NCBI RefSeq assembly: GCF_003984625.1
Contig: NZ_RWKH01000024.1
Coordinates: 1 to 64,000, forward strand
Length of the DNA: 64,000 nucleotides
Direction of reading: 5' to 3'
From: Variovorax sp. DXTD-1
GTDB lineage: Bacteria > Pseudomonadota > Gammaproteobacteria > Burkholderiales > Burkholderiaceae_C
The notes beneath the pieces are model-generated. The model saw only the letters and a program-made list of their open reading frames with translations. It was not told where the DNA came from and searched no databases. The first letter of the stretch is position 1. Each line of letters opens with the position of its first letter. Made by a program: the position numbers and the translations under genes. Of this stretch, positions 55,899 through 64,000 are shown one piece after another.

Positions 55899-56863
55899 GT
55901 TCCCAGCCTTCTTCTCCCAGCGCTGCGCAGCAGCAGCCGCGCATCGTGGTGCTCGGCAGCCTGAACATGGACATCGTGCTGCGCGTGCCGCAGGCGCCGT
56001 CCGCCGGCGAAACCCTGCTGGGTCGCTCGATCGCCCACATTCCCGGCGGCAAGGGCGCCAACCAGGCCGTGAGCTGTGCGCGCGAAGGCGGCAGGGTCAG
56101 CATGATCGGCTGCGTCGGCAACGACGCGCACGGCCAAGCATTGCGCGCCGCGCTCACGCAAGACGGCATCGACACCGCCGCACTGCGCACGGATGGCAGC
56201 CAGCCCACCGGCACGGCGCTGATCCTGGTGGAGGACAGCGGCCAGAACCGCATCGTGATGATCCCCGGCGCCAACGCAAAGGTAGAGATCGACGAGGCGG
56301 CGCTGCGGCAACAGCTGCAAGGCGCCGCCTTTCTGGTGGCGCAGTTCGAGACACCGATGGACCAGGTCGCCCGTGCCATCACGGTGGCGCACGACGCAGG
56401 CTGCAAGGTGCTGCTCAACCCGTCGCCGGTGCAGCCCATCGCCGAGCCGCTGTGGCCGCGCATCGATACGCTGGTCGTCAACGAAATCGAAGCCGAGGCG
56501 CTGTGCGGACAGGTCGCCGACAGCCCCCCGGAAGCCGCCCTGGCCGGCCAGGCCTTGCGTGCCAGAGGCGTCGCGCGCGTGGTCGTCACGCTCGGTGCGC
56601 GCGGCGCTGTGGCCGTCGACGCCAACGGCGCGCGCCATCATCCCGCACCCAAAGTGCAGGCGGTCGACACCACCGCGGCCGGCGACACCTTCCTCGGTGC
56701 GCTGGCGGTTGCATTGGGCGAAGGCCAATCGTTCGACGAAGCCGTGCGCCTGGGCATCCGTGCCGCCGCGCTGTGCATTCAGCAGCCCGGCGCCCAACCT
56801 TCCATCCCGCAGCGCGACGCCGTGCTGCGGAGCCCGATGCCCCCCGACTGGACCGCGCTGTGA
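55895..56863 (+). CDS. rbsK: ribokinase
   Basis: A 322-aa PfkB-family kinase that makes ribose-5-phosphate. Motifs: VVLGSLNMDIVLRVPQAPSAGETLLGRSIAHIPGGKGANQAVSCAREGG (substrate loop) and the anion-hole/catalytic base in AVDTTAAGDTFLGALAVAL (GAGD-type AAGD). The GTG start at 55895 overlaps the rbsR stop by 4 bases. The N-terminal ~15 residues are Ser/Gln-rich and poorly conserved. Confidence 0.95.
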   Translation: MSSQPSSPSAAQQQPRIVVLGSLNMDIVLRVPQAPSAGETLLGRSIAHIPGGKGANQAVSCAREGGRVSMIGCVGNDAHGQALRAALTQDGIDTAALRTDGSQPTGTALILVEDSGQNRIVMIPGANAKVEIDEAALRQQLQGAAFLVAQFETPMDQVARAITVAHDAGCKVLLNPSPVQPIAEPLWPRIDTLVVNEIEAEALCGQVADSPPEAALAGQALRARGVARVVVTLGARGAVAVDANGARHHPAPKVQAVDTTAAGDTFLGALAVALGEGQSFDEAVRLGIRAAALCIQQPGAQPSIPQRDAVLRSPMPPDWTAL

Positions 56864-57252
56864 AACGTACCGCCCTGCTCAACGCCGAACTCTCCCAGGT
56901 CATCGCCTCGCTGGGCCACGGCGACATGCTGGTGATCGGCGATGCGGGCCTGCCGATTCCCGATGGTCCGCGGCGCATCGATCTTGCGGTGACGCGCGGT
57001 GTGCCGCTGCTCACCGATGTGCTTCAAGCCGTTCTGTCGGAGATGCAAGTCGAGAGCGTGGTGGTGGCCGACGAGGCCCTGAACGGCGCCAAGGCCCTGC
57101 CCGCCTGGTATCCGCAATCGCTTGGCATTGCGCCGCAGACCGTGTCCCACGAAGAGTTCAAGCGCCGCAGCGCTGCTGCACGCGCCATCGTGCGCACGGG
57201 CGAATGCACGCCCTACGCCAACATCATGCTGATCGCCGGCGTGAGCTTCTGA
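56860..57252 (+). CDS. rbsD: D-ribose pyranase
   Basis: A 130-aa RbsD that interconverts pyranose and furanose forms of ribose ahead of RbsK. Motifs: LLNAELSQVIASLGHGDMLVIGDAGLPIPDGPRRIDLAVTRGVP (catalytic His of LGHGD) and the C-terminal ARAIVRTGECTPYANIMLIAGVSF. The GTG at 56860 overlaps the rbsK stop by 4 bases. It ends the rbsBACRKD operon, convergent with the phosphodiesterase gene 13 bases away. Confidence 0.95.
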   Translation: MKRTALLNAELSQVIASLGHGDMLVIGDAGLPIPDGPRRIDLAVTRGVPLLTDVLQAVLSEMQVESVVVADEALNGAKALPAWYPQSLGIAPQTVSHEEFKRRSAAARAIVRTGECTPYANIMLIAGVSF

Positions 57253-57265
57253 GCCGCCGTCGGCT

Positions 57266-58279
57266 TCAGTCCGGCACGCGAGAGCGCACGGCCGGACCGA
57301 TGCGCTCGATGCGATTGGTCCACAGCCCGCCGCGATAGTCGGCGGGCAGCTCCGCAAGCGTCTCGGTGTCGTCGATGCCACTGCTGAAGTCGCCGCCCGC
57401 ATACGGCCCCACCACCACCAGCCGGGTGCCGGCCATCTCCAGCCGCCGCTGCAACCGATGCGGCCAGCCCCAGAGCCATGGCGCCACATTGACCGGCACC
57501 AGCATCAAGCCGTTTCGACATGCTTCGGGCATGTAGCTCGACCAGCCAAGCGCCGCGTAGCGCAGCAGGCACTGCACCAGCGCACTGCGCGGCGCGACGC
57601 GAATGTCCGGCAATGCCTGGTTGAGCGCGCTGACCGGCTCGTCGCTGCCGTACACCACGAGTCGGCTTCTCTGCACGGCATCCAGAGCGGCGAGGCGGCC
57701 TGCAAGCAGCCGGCCTTCTTCCGCGTCGCGGCTCTTCATGTGAATGAGAAAGCGCCTCGTCGGGAACTCGCCCAGTACCTGCGACAGGCTCGGCATCAAC
57801 CCGATGCCCTTACCTCGCAACGCATAGGTCTTGCCTCCGTCGGAGGTATAGCCGTAGCCGACGTCCAGCACCTGCAGTTGCGCCAGCGTGTGATCGCGCA
57901 CGACGCCTCGCCCCTCGGTTCGGCATTCGAGCGTCCAGTCGTGGAACACCGCAAATGCGCCGTCTTTGGTGGGATGGACATCGAACTCCACCATGTCCGC
58001 GCCGGCGTCGAAAGCTGCCCGCATCGACGGCAGCGTGTTTTCGATCAACGCATGCGTCGGCGTGTGAATCTGAGCGGCGGTGCAAGTGTCGCGGCGCAAG
58101 CCGCGCACATCGAAAGTCTGGTGCACGCCGCGGTGGGACAGCAAAAAGGGCCGCGCGGCAGGCGGCTGGAGCCATCGCGACTGGTTGCCGGCAAAAAGCA
58201 GCACCGACGCCAGCGCGACGACCGCCAAAAGCACTGCCAGCCCGCGCAGCGTGCGGCTGCCTTTCCGGCTGCCCTTCAT
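57266..58279 (-). CDS. glycerophosphodiester phosphodiesterase family protein
   Basis: A 337-aa GDPD. An N-terminal membrane anchor or signal (LRGLAVLLAVVALASVLLFAG, residues ~11-31) precedes a TIM-barrel domain. Metal and substrate motifs are LLSHRGVHQTFDVRG, ENTLPSMRAAFDAGADMVEFDVHPTKDGAFAVFHDWTLECRTEG, and FLIHMKSRD; the catalytic His, Glu and Asp are all visible. It hydrolyses glycerophosphodiesters at the membrane or in the periplasm. ATG 58279 overlaps the MOSC gene's stop by 4 bases. Confidence 0.88.
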   Translation of the reverse strand: MKGSRKGSRTLRGLAVLLAVVALASVLLFAGNQSRWLQPPAARPFLLSHRGVHQTFDVRGLRRDTCTAAQIHTPTHALIENTLPSMRAAFDAGADMVEFDVHPTKDGAFAVFHDWTLECRTEGRGVVRDHTLAQLQVLDVGYGYTSDGGKTYALRGKGIGLMPSLSQVLGEFPTRRFLIHMKSRDAEEGRLLAGRLAALDAVQRSRLVVYGSDEPVSALNQALPDIRVAPRSALVQCLLRYAALGWSSYMPEACRNGLMLVPVNVAPWLWGWPHRLQRRLEMAGTRLVVVGPYAGGDFSSGIDDTETLAELPADYRGGLWTNRIERIGPAVRSRVPD

Positions 58280-59157
58280 TCGAACCGATAGTTCGCGCCC
58301 ACGGCCTGCCCCACCTTGAGCATGTGCTCCACGCCCTGCAGCACGATGCAGTTCATGCCGAAGGTGATCCGCCCGTCGACGCGCGCATCCGCCCGGTAGG
58401 TGCGCAGCATGTCGCCGACCTCGGGGCTGCTGACGCCGGTGGCCGGGTCGATGTCCGGAATTGGGCAGCGCGTGCAGGGCTTCACGGGCTTGAGCTCGGC
58501 CTCGCCCTCGGCTGTTTCGACGTGCAGCGCGTCGACGCGGTCTTCGTCATGCGACTCGATGCCGGCCAGCACGATGTTGGGGCGGAAGCGTTCGATGCCG
58601 ACTGCATCGTGCCCCGCGGCGGCCAGCCGCTCGTTGAGTTCGGCCAGCGAACCCTCGCTGGCCACCAGCAGCGGGTAGCCGTCGGCAAACTCGTTGGTCG
58701 CCTCCACGCCATCCGTCCAATCCAGGCTTGAGAGGCGCTTTTGCTCAGGATCGAAGCGCACCAGGCGCAGCGTCTGCGGCTTGCCCGGCTCGGAGAGAAA
58801 GTCGCTGAACCATTGCGCGGCGATGTCGCCCATGTCGTAGGCGGCGACCTCGTCCTTCCAGACCTTCGCGCGCACCGGCTTTTCGACCTTGTCGAACGCG
58901 AGGTGCAGGGCCAGCATGCCGGGCGCCCGCAGCACCACTTCCATCTGCTTCATCTGCGGCTTGATCAGCGCCATGCGCGGCAACTGGCGCTGGGTGACGA
59001 ACTCGCCCTGTGCATCGACCACCATCCAGGCGCGGTCGAACTCGAGCCCGGTTTCGGTCAGCAGCGCCTCGGGGAGCTCGACCCCCGCGCATGATTTGAC
59101 GGGGTAGACGAACAGGCGCGCAATGGTGGCCTGAAGATCGAAAGCGGGCTGTGGCAC
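58276..59157 (-). CDS. MOSC-domain protein (YcbX-like)
   Basis: A 293-aa protein with the MOSC N-terminal beta-barrel (ATIARLFVYPVKSCAGVELPEALLTETGLEFDRAWMVVDAQGEFVTQRQLPRMALI) and the MOSC domain proper. The conserved Cys motif is KPCTRCPIPDIDPATG, which binds molybdenum cofactor in related sulfurtransferases and amidoxime-reducing enzymes. A downstream GMNCIVLQ is also typical. The GTG at 59157 has AAGGAA 6 bases upstream and gives the family start; longer frames run into antisense-like sequence of the neighbouring gene. Confidence 0.9.
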   Translation of the reverse strand: MPQPAFDLQATIARLFVYPVKSCAGVELPEALLTETGLEFDRAWMVVDAQGEFVTQRQLPRMALIKPQMKQMEVVLRAPGMLALHLAFDKVEKPVRAKVWKDEVAAYDMGDIAAQWFSDFLSEPGKPQTLRLVRFDPEQKRLSSLDWTDGVEATNEFADGYPLLVASEGSLAELNERLAAAGHDAVGIERFRPNIVLAGIESHDEDRVDALHVETAEGEAELKPVKPCTRCPIPDIDPATGVSSPEVGDMLRTYRADARVDGRITFGMNCIVLQGVEHMLKVGQAVGANYRFE

Positions 59158-59247
59158 GTGGGGTTCCTTGGAATTCGGCGCAGATTCTCCCGCATCGGCC
59201 ATTCCGGGGCGAGCCCCGGGCCCGGGCATAGTTCTTACAATGGGCCG

Positions 59248-60399
59248 ATGGCCCTCCCCCCTGAAGTTTGCATACGCGGTGCCGGCATCGTCGGCCGGAC
59301 GTTGGCCCTGTTGCTTGCGCGCGAACGCGTGCGCGTTGCGCTGGTGGCGCCGCCCGCCACGGCGGGCAAGGACGACATCCGCGCCTACGCGCTCAACACC
59401 GCATCGAAGAAGCTGCTCGAATCGCTGCGCGCCTGGCCCGATGCAGCCCATGCCACGCCGGTGCGAGAAATGCTCGTGAACGGCGACGAGGGCGGCCGCG
59501 TCGAGTTCAACGCCGTGCGCCAGAAGGTCGAGGCGCTGGCCTGGATCGTCGATGTGCCCGCGCTCGAAAGGCAACTGGCAGACGCGGTCCGCTTCCAGCC
59601 CCAGGTCGAAGTGGTGGCCGACCCGGTGCCGGCCCCGCTCACGGTGGTGTGCGAGGGCAAGTCCAGCACCACGCGCGAGGCGCTCGGCGTGAGCTACGCG
59701 GTCACGCGCTATCCGCAGCATGCGATTGCCGCGCGGCTCGAAGCGGCGCAGTCGCACGACGGCGTGGCGCGCCAGTGGTTCAACGACAAGGGCGAGGTGA
59801 TGGCGCTGCTGCCGATGGGCGGCGTGCACGGCCGCTCGGTCGCGCTGGTGTGGTCGGTCGACCAGCTTCGCGCGCCCGCGCTGCTGGCGCAGAGCACTGA
59901 AGAATTCAACGCCGCCGTGACCGAGGCCAGCCATGGCGCGCTGGGCACGCTGCAACTCACGAGCGAACGCGCCGCCTGGCCGCTCGCGCGCGCCATTGCC
60001 GACCGCTGGACCGGCGCCATGCCCAACCCGGCGCAGGGCGCTTCTTCTTTGCAACCCGCGCAATCGTGGGCATTGGCTGGCGACGCCGCCCACACCGTGC
60101 ATCCGCTCGCGGGCCAGGGCCTCAACCTGGGCCTGGCCGATGCGGCCATGCTGGCCGAGGTGATCAAGCAGCGCGAGTACTGGCGCAGCGTGGGCGATGC
60201 GCGCCTCTTGCGCCGCTACGAGCGCGCCCGCCGCGCCGACGTGTTCCAGATGAGCCTGGCCACCGACGGCCTGCAGCAACTTTTTTCGCACAGCACGGGG
60301 CCCCTGCCCGCGCTGCGCAACTGGGGCATGCGCGGTTTCGACCGCACGCGCCTCCTCAAGCACTGGATCGCCAACCAGGCGATGGGCTTGAGGGCATGA
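59248..60399 (+). CDS. ubiH: UbiH/UbiF-family FAD monooxygenase (ubiquinone biosynthesis)
   Basis: A 383-aa flavoprotein hydroxylase. The FAD-binding N-terminal reads ICRGAGIVGRTLALLLARERVRVALV-like (GxGxxG), with IRAYALNTASKKLLESLRAW. The second FAD motif ALAGDAAHTVHPLAGQGLNLGLADAAML is the UbiH/Coq6 signature. It likely hydroxylates the aromatic ring of a ubiquinone precursor; which ring carbon cannot be told by eye. ATG 59248 is chosen as the first start giving the Rossmann N-terminus. The stop overlaps an ATG of the DsbC frame. Confidence 0.88.
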   Translation: MALPPEVCIRGAGIVGRTLALLLARERVRVALVAPPATAGKDDIRAYALNTASKKLLESLRAWPDAAHATPVREMLVNGDEGGRVEFNAVRQKVEALAWIVDVPALERQLADAVRFQPQVEVVADPVPAPLTVVCEGKSSTTREALGVSYAVTRYPQHAIAARLEAAQSHDGVARQWFNDKGEVMALLPMGGVHGRSVALVWSVDQLRAPALLAQSTEEFNAAVTEASHGALGTLQLTSERAAWPLARAIADRWTGAMPNPAQGASSLQPAQSWALAGDAAHTVHPLAGQGLNLGLADAAMLAEVIKQREYWRSVGDARLLRRYERARRADVFQMSLATDGLQQLFSHSTGPLPALRNWGMRGFDRTRLLKHWIANQAMGLRA

Positions 60400-60419
60400 A
60401 TCCATCGACCGGACTTTCA

Positions 60420-61142
60420 ATGAAACTCGCACGCCACCTTCTTCTCGCCGCCTGCACCCTGGGCGCGGCTGTCACAGCCCTTGCCGGCGAGGCCGAGATC
60501 CGCAAGAACCTGCAGGCCCGCATTCCGCAGTTTCCGGCCATCGACGAAGTCACCAAGTCGCCGCTGCCGGGCCTGTATGAAGTGCGCGTGAACGGCTTCC
60601 AGATCTACTACACCGACGAGCAGGGCAACTACCTGCTGCAGGGCAACCTCATCGACGTGAATGCGCGCAAGAACCTGACCGAGGAGCGCATCGAGAAGCT
60701 CAGCCAGGTGTCGTTCGACAAGCTGCCCGTGAAGGACGCGATCAAGATCGTGCGCGGCAACGGCAAGCGCAAGCTCGCGGTGTTCGAGGACCCGAACTGC
60801 GGCTACTGCAAGCGCTTCGAGAAGGACATGAAGACGGTCGACAACGTCACCGTCTACCTGTTCCTCTACCCGGTGCTCGGCCCCGATTCGGCCACCAAGT
60901 CGCGCGACATCTGGTGCAGCAAGGACAAGGGCAAGGCCTGGGGCGACTGGATGGAAGCCAACGTCAAGCCCACCGCCGCGGCAAGCAGCTGCGACGTGAC
61001 GGCGCTGCAGCGCAATGTGGAGTTCGGTCGCAAGTACAACATCACCGGCACGCCCACGCTGATCTTCGCCGACGGCACCCGCACGCCGGGCGCCATTCCG
61101 GCAGAGCAGGTCGAAAAGCAACTCACCGCTTCCACCAACTGA
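60420..61142 (+). CDS. dsbC: thiol:disulfide interchange protein DsbC
   Basis: A 240-aa periplasmic disulfide isomerase. The signal peptide MKLARHLLLAACTLGAAVTALA begins at ATG 60420, preceded by GGA; an ATG at 60396 overlapping the previous stop is less suitable. The N-terminal dimerisation domain (IRKNLQARIPQFPAIDEVTKSPLPGLYEVRVNG) is followed by a thioredoxin domain with the CGYC active site in FEDPNCGYCKRFEKDM (about residue 125) and cis-Pro in NITGTPTLIFADG. An extra Cys pair (DIWCSKD ... SSCDVT) matches DsbC. Confidence 0.94.
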   Translation: MKLARHLLLAACTLGAAVTALAGEAEIRKNLQARIPQFPAIDEVTKSPLPGLYEVRVNGFQIYYTDEQGNYLLQGNLIDVNARKNLTEERIEKLSQVSFDKLPVKDAIKIVRGNGKRKLAVFEDPNCGYCKRFEKDMKTVDNVTVYLFLYPVLGPDSATKSRDIWCSKDKGKAWGDWMEANVKPTAAASSCDVTALQRNVEFGRKYNITGTPTLIFADGTRTPGAIPAEQVEKQLTASTN

Positions 61143-62995
61143 TGGCCGCGCCGACGACCGCTTCTCGGCGCGCGCGAGCGGCTGCGCCGGCCGCCGCGGT
61201 GCGCTACCGCATCGAATGCGCGGACCTGCATGCGCGCCTGTTCGCCGTGACTTTGACCATCGAGGCGCCTTCCGCGCAGCAGCGTGTGACGCTGCCGGTG
61301 TGGATTCCGGGCAGCTACCTGGTGCGCGAGTTCGCCAAGAACCTGCAGGGCCTGCGCGCCGTGCAGGGGCGCCGCAAGCCGGTGCTGACGCAGCTCGACA
61401 AATGCAGCTGGCAGATCGATTGCGTGCCGGACCAGCCGCTGGTGCTGTACTACCAGGTGTGCGCCTACGACAACTCAGTGCGCACCGCGTGGCTCGATGC
61501 CGAGCGCGGCTTCTTCAATGGCACGAGCCTGTGCCTGCGGGTCGAGGGCCAGACCGATGCGCCGCATGCGCTGGACATCGTTGCGCCTGCGCTGTTGCCT
61601 GAAAACGCCCGCTGGTCGTGCGCCACCGCCCTTGTTCCGTCGAAGACCGACAAGCACGGCTTCGGCAGCTACCTGGCAGCGGGCTACGACGAGCTGGCCG
61701 ACAGCCCGGTCGAGATGGGCGCCTTCTGGAGCGCGGAGTTCGAGGCCTGCGGCGTGCCGCACCGCTTCGTCATCGCGGGCGCCGCGGCCTCGTTCGACGG
61801 CGAGCGGCTGATCGCCGACACGCAGGCCATCTGCGAAGCCGAGATCCGCTTCTGGCATGGCGACAAGGCGGGCAAGCGCGGCGGGCCCAAGCTGCCCATC
61901 GACCGCTACGTGTTCATGCTCAACGCGGTGGACGACGGCTACGGCGGCCTCGAGCACCGGCACTCCACGGCGCTGATCTGCAACCGGCGCGACCTGCCGC
62001 AGCGCAACGCCAAGAAGCAGCCCGACGGCTACACCACGCTGATGGGGCTGATCAGCCACGAGTACTTCCACACCTGGAACGTCAAGCGCATGCGCCCGGC
62101 GGAGTTCGCGCATTACGACTACGGCCGCGAAAACTACACGCAGCTGCTCTGGTTCTTCGAAGGCTTTACCAGCTACTACGACGACCTGCTGCTGCGCCGC
62201 GCGGGCCGCATCGACGACGCCGGCTACTTGCGCCTGCTCAACAAGACCATCAACCAGGTGCTGCAGACGCCCGGCCGGCTGGTTCAGCCGGTGGCCGACG
62301 CAAGCTTCGACGCCTGGATCAAGTACTACCGGCAGGACGAGCAGACGCCCAACAGCACCGTGAGCTACTACACCAAGGGCGCGCTGGTGGCGCTGTGCTT
62401 CGACCTCACGCTCCGGCGCGAAGGCAAGGGCACGCTCGACGACGTGATGCGCCACCTGTGGATGCAAAGCGGCGGCGGTCCGATCAGCGAAGCCGACATG
62501 GCCGCTGCGCTCGAAGCCGTGGGCGGCCGCTCTTATGCAGCGGAAATTGCGCAATGGGTGCATTCCACCGACGAGCTGCCGCTTTCGGACTTGCTGCGCG
62601 CGCATGGCGTGGCCGCACTCGAAGACCCCTCGCAGCCGGCGCAGGCGCTGGGCCTGCGCGTGGCCGAAGCCAACGGCAGTGTTCAGGTCAAGGTGGTGCT
62701 GCGCGGCGGCGCGGCTGAAAAGGCCGGCTTCTCGGCCAATGACGAATGGATCGGCATCGAGCTGCCTGCAGCCGGCAAGAAGGGACAGCAGCGGCCCGCG
62801 CAGGCCTGGCGCATTACCAAGCTGGACGACCTGGCGCTGTATCTGGGCGATGCCACGCGCTTTACCGCGCTGGTGGCGCGCGACCGCAAGCTGCTGAGGC
62901 TACCTCTCGTGCGGCCGGAGGGTGCCACCACGTGGCGGCTGTTCCTGCACGACGCGGCCAAAGTGGCGGCCTGGCTCGCGCCGGTGCGGCGCTGA
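61142..62995 (+). CDS. M61-family metallopeptidase with PDZ domain
   Basis: A 617-aa peptidase of the glycyl aminopeptidase (M61) type. The N-terminal beta domain has VTLPVWIPGSYLVREFAKNLQG. The zinc motif HEYFHTWNVKRMRP lies near residue 305, with the following LLWFFEGFTSYYDDLLL supplying the third ligand Glu. The C-terminal PDZ region (~520-600) reads GVAALEDPSQPAQALGLRVAEANGSVQVKVVLRGGAAEKAGFSANDEWIGI. No clear signal peptide; the first ~20 residues are Ala/Arg-rich. ATG 61142 overlaps the dsbC stop (TGATG), indicating coupling. Confidence 0.92.
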   Translation: MAAPTTASRRARAAAPAAAVRYRIECADLHARLFAVTLTIEAPSAQQRVTLPVWIPGSYLVREFAKNLQGLRAVQGRRKPVLTQLDKCSWQIDCVPDQPLVLYYQVCAYDNSVRTAWLDAERGFFNGTSLCLRVEGQTDAPHALDIVAPALLPENARWSCATALVPSKTDKHGFGSYLAAGYDELADSPVEMGAFWSAEFEACGVPHRFVIAGAAASFDGERLIADTQAICEAEIRFWHGDKAGKRGGPKLPIDRYVFMLNAVDDGYGGLEHRHSTALICNRRDLPQRNAKKQPDGYTTLMGLISHEYFHTWNVKRMRPAEFAHYDYGRENYTQLLWFFEGFTSYYDDLLLRRAGRIDDAGYLRLLNKTINQVLQTPGRLVQPVADASFDAWIKYYRQDEQTPNSTVSYYTKGALVALCFDLTLRREGKGTLDDVMRHLWMQSGGGPISEADMAAALEAVGGRSYAAEIAQWVHSTDELPLSDLLRAHGVAALEDPSQPAQALGLRVAEANGSVQVKVVLRGGAAEKAGFSANDEWIGIELPAAGKKGQQRPAQAWRITKLDDLALYLGDATRFTALVARDRKLLRLPLVRPEGATTWRLFLHDAAKVAAWLAPVRR

Positions 62996-63106
62996 ACTAC
63001 AGACGCTCAAATTCTCAAGTAAGTCTTGCCCAGCGTGGCCGCAAAGGCGCCTGCGCCTGATGCTGGGTATAGTGAAGCGAGGCATTTTCTTTCTCCCGGA
63101 GACACC

Positions 63107-63886
63107 ATGAGCTACGAAAACATCGAAGTGCGGACCGAAGCAGGCAAGGTCGGCATCATCACCCTCAACCGTCCCAAGGCACTGAATGCGCTCAACGACG
63201 CACTGATGACCGAGCTGGGCACCGCGCTCAACGCCTTCGATGCCGACGACGCTATCGGCTGCATCATCCTGACCGGCAGCGAGCGCGCCTTTGCGGCCGG
63301 CGCCGACATCGCGGCCATGGCCAAGTACAGCTTCATCGACACCTACAAGGGCGACTACATCACGCGCAACTGGGAAACGATCCGCTCGATCCGCAAGCCG
63401 GTGATCGCGGCCGTGAGCGGCTTTGCGCTGGGCGGCGGCTGCGAGCTCGCGATGATGTGCGACTTCATCATTGCGGCCGACAACGCCAAGTTCGGCCAGC
63501 CCGAAATCAAGATCGGCGTGATCCCCGGCGCCGGCGGCACACAGCGCCTGCCGCGCGCGGTGGGCAAGAGCAAGGCCATGGACATGGCGCTCACCGCCCG
63601 CATGATGGACGCGGCCGAAGCCGAGCGCGCGGGCCTCGTAAGCCGCGTGGTGCCTTACGAAAAGCTGGCCGACGAGGCGCTGGGCGCCGCGCTGGTCATT
63701 GCGGGCTACTCGCAGATCGCGGTGATGGCGGCCAAGGAATCGGTCAACCGCGCCTTCGAAAGCGGCCTCTCCGACGGCGTGATGTTCGAACGCCGCCTGT
63801 TCCACGCGCTGTTTGCCACGGCCGACCAGAAGGAAGGCATGGACGCCTTCCTCAACAAGCGCCAGCCCGACTTCAAGAACGCCTGA
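63107..63886 (+). CDS. enoyl-CoA hydratase
   Basis: A 259-aa crotonase-fold enzyme that hydrates trans-2-enoyl-CoA in beta-oxidation. Oxyanion-hole motif SERAFAAGADIAAMAKYSF; catalytic-region ISAVSGFALGGGCELAMMCD-like segment with one Glu, and FGQPEIKIGVIPGAGGTQRLPRAVG with the second. Both catalytic Glu residues are present, so it is a genuine hydratase rather than an isomerase-only member. CGGAG lies about 7 bases before ATG 63107. The 111-base upstream gap separates it from the peptidase gene. Confidence 0.95.
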   Translation: MSYENIEVRTEAGKVGIITLNRPKALNALNDALMTELGTALNAFDADDAIGCIILTGSERAFAAGADIAAMAKYSFIDTYKGDYITRNWETIRSIRKPVIAAVSGFALGGGCELAMMCDFIIAADNAKFGQPEIKIGVIPGAGGTQRLPRAVGKSKAMDMALTARMMDAAEAERAGLVSRVVPYEKLADEALGAALVIAGYSQIAVMAAKESVNRAFESGLSDGVMFERRLFHALFATADQKEGMDAFLNKRQPDFKNA

Positions 63887-63911
63887 CGGCGCCGCGGCGC
63901 CAGCTTGCCTG

Positions 63912-64000
63912 CTATTGCCGCGCGAGCTGCACCCGCAGCGCAGCGAGCGCCGATGCCGGCGGCGTACCGACCGATGGACGGCCGCCCGTTTGCGGCGTCC
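63912..64000 (-). CDS. partial CDS, C-terminal fragment, unknown
   Basis: Near the window's right edge one minus-strand frame is open from the edge to a TAG at 63912-63914, reading TPQTGGRPSVGTPPASALAALRVQLARQ. The end looks like a normal C-terminal helix after a Pro/Ser/Gly-rich linker. Only 28 residues are visible, so no family can be given. It would be convergent with the enoyl-CoA hydratase. Confidence 0.4.
   Translation of the reverse strand, partial: TPQTGGRPSVGTPPASALAALRVQLARQ

Noticed and set aside
1..64000. CRISPR arrays, rRNA genes, insertion sequences, prophage genes
   Set aside because: No regularly spaced repeats, no rRNA-like sequence, and no transposase, integrase or structural phage protein motif was found on either strand.

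Overview
The window is GC-rich and densely coded and looks like the chromosome of a betaproteobacterium in the Comamonadaceae, most like Variovorax. The clues are the gene neighbourhoods dusB-fis-purH, algH-ruvX-pyrR-pyrB-pyrX-plsC and rubredoxin-pilGHIJ-chpA, a TctC-type binding protein and several LysR regulators. The genus is inferred from gene content and was not tested by alignment. No rRNA, CRISPR array, transposase or phage gene was seen. There is one tRNA, tRNA-Arg(CCT).

Layout. 0-2.6 kb: a small membrane protein, two LysR regulators and a 78-aa orphan protein. 2.6-8.7 kb (minus strand): an organic-acid cluster of an unknown 109-aa protein, a succinyl/malate-CoA ligase pair (sucC-, sucD-like), an FAH-family hydrolase, a ketopantoate-reductase-like enzyme and pyruvate kinase. 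The two ligase genes are separated by a 259-bp palindromic repeat. 8.9-14.6 kb: an oxalate module, oxc - frc - PAS protein - frc on the minus strand, divergent from a Crp/Fnr regulator. 14.6-18.7 kb: a tripartite tricarboxylate transporter operon (tctC-tctB-tctA) ending in a cytidylate-kinase-like/BON fusion. The same palindrome, TTGACC-N2-GGTCAA, lies upstream of both oxc and tctC, which suggests one regulon and an oxalate or related carboxylate import role for the transporter. 18.9-22.5 kb: a paralogue of the 78-aa protein, the tRNA, a divergent NmrA-like/LysR pair, poorly conserved small ORFs, and an orphan strong terminator that may end a small RNA.

22.5-28.8 kb: plsC, a pseudo-dihydroorotase (pyrX), pyrB, pyrR, ruvX and algH on the minus strand, divergent from the photolyase phr. 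28.8-38.8 kb: the Pil-Chp twitching-motility chemosensory operon (rubA, pilG, pilH, pilI, pilJ, chpA). 38.9-45.6 kb: thiD-like and hemL, purH, fis, dusB, a YqaA-family membrane protein and a glutathione S-transferase. 45.6-49.8 kb: an accessory two-gene module of compositionally different, more AT-rich DNA. It encodes a PHP-domain/SMC-like ATPase fusion, translationally coupled to an AlbA_2 plus GHKL-ATPase protein. This is the best candidate here for an undescribed, possibly defensive, system. 49.8-57.3 kb: ychF, then a complete ribose operon rbsBACRKD with tandem LacI-type operators. 57.3-64 kb: a glycerophosphodiester phosphodiesterase, a MOSC protein, a UbiH-type hydroxylase, DsbC, an M61 peptidase, an enoyl-CoA hydratase and the tail of a partial gene.

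Several start codons were moved inward from the longest open frame because a Shine-Dalgarno sequence, a family-typical N-terminus or a coupled overlap favoured a later start. Functions are assigned from recognised motifs and context only; no database search was run.
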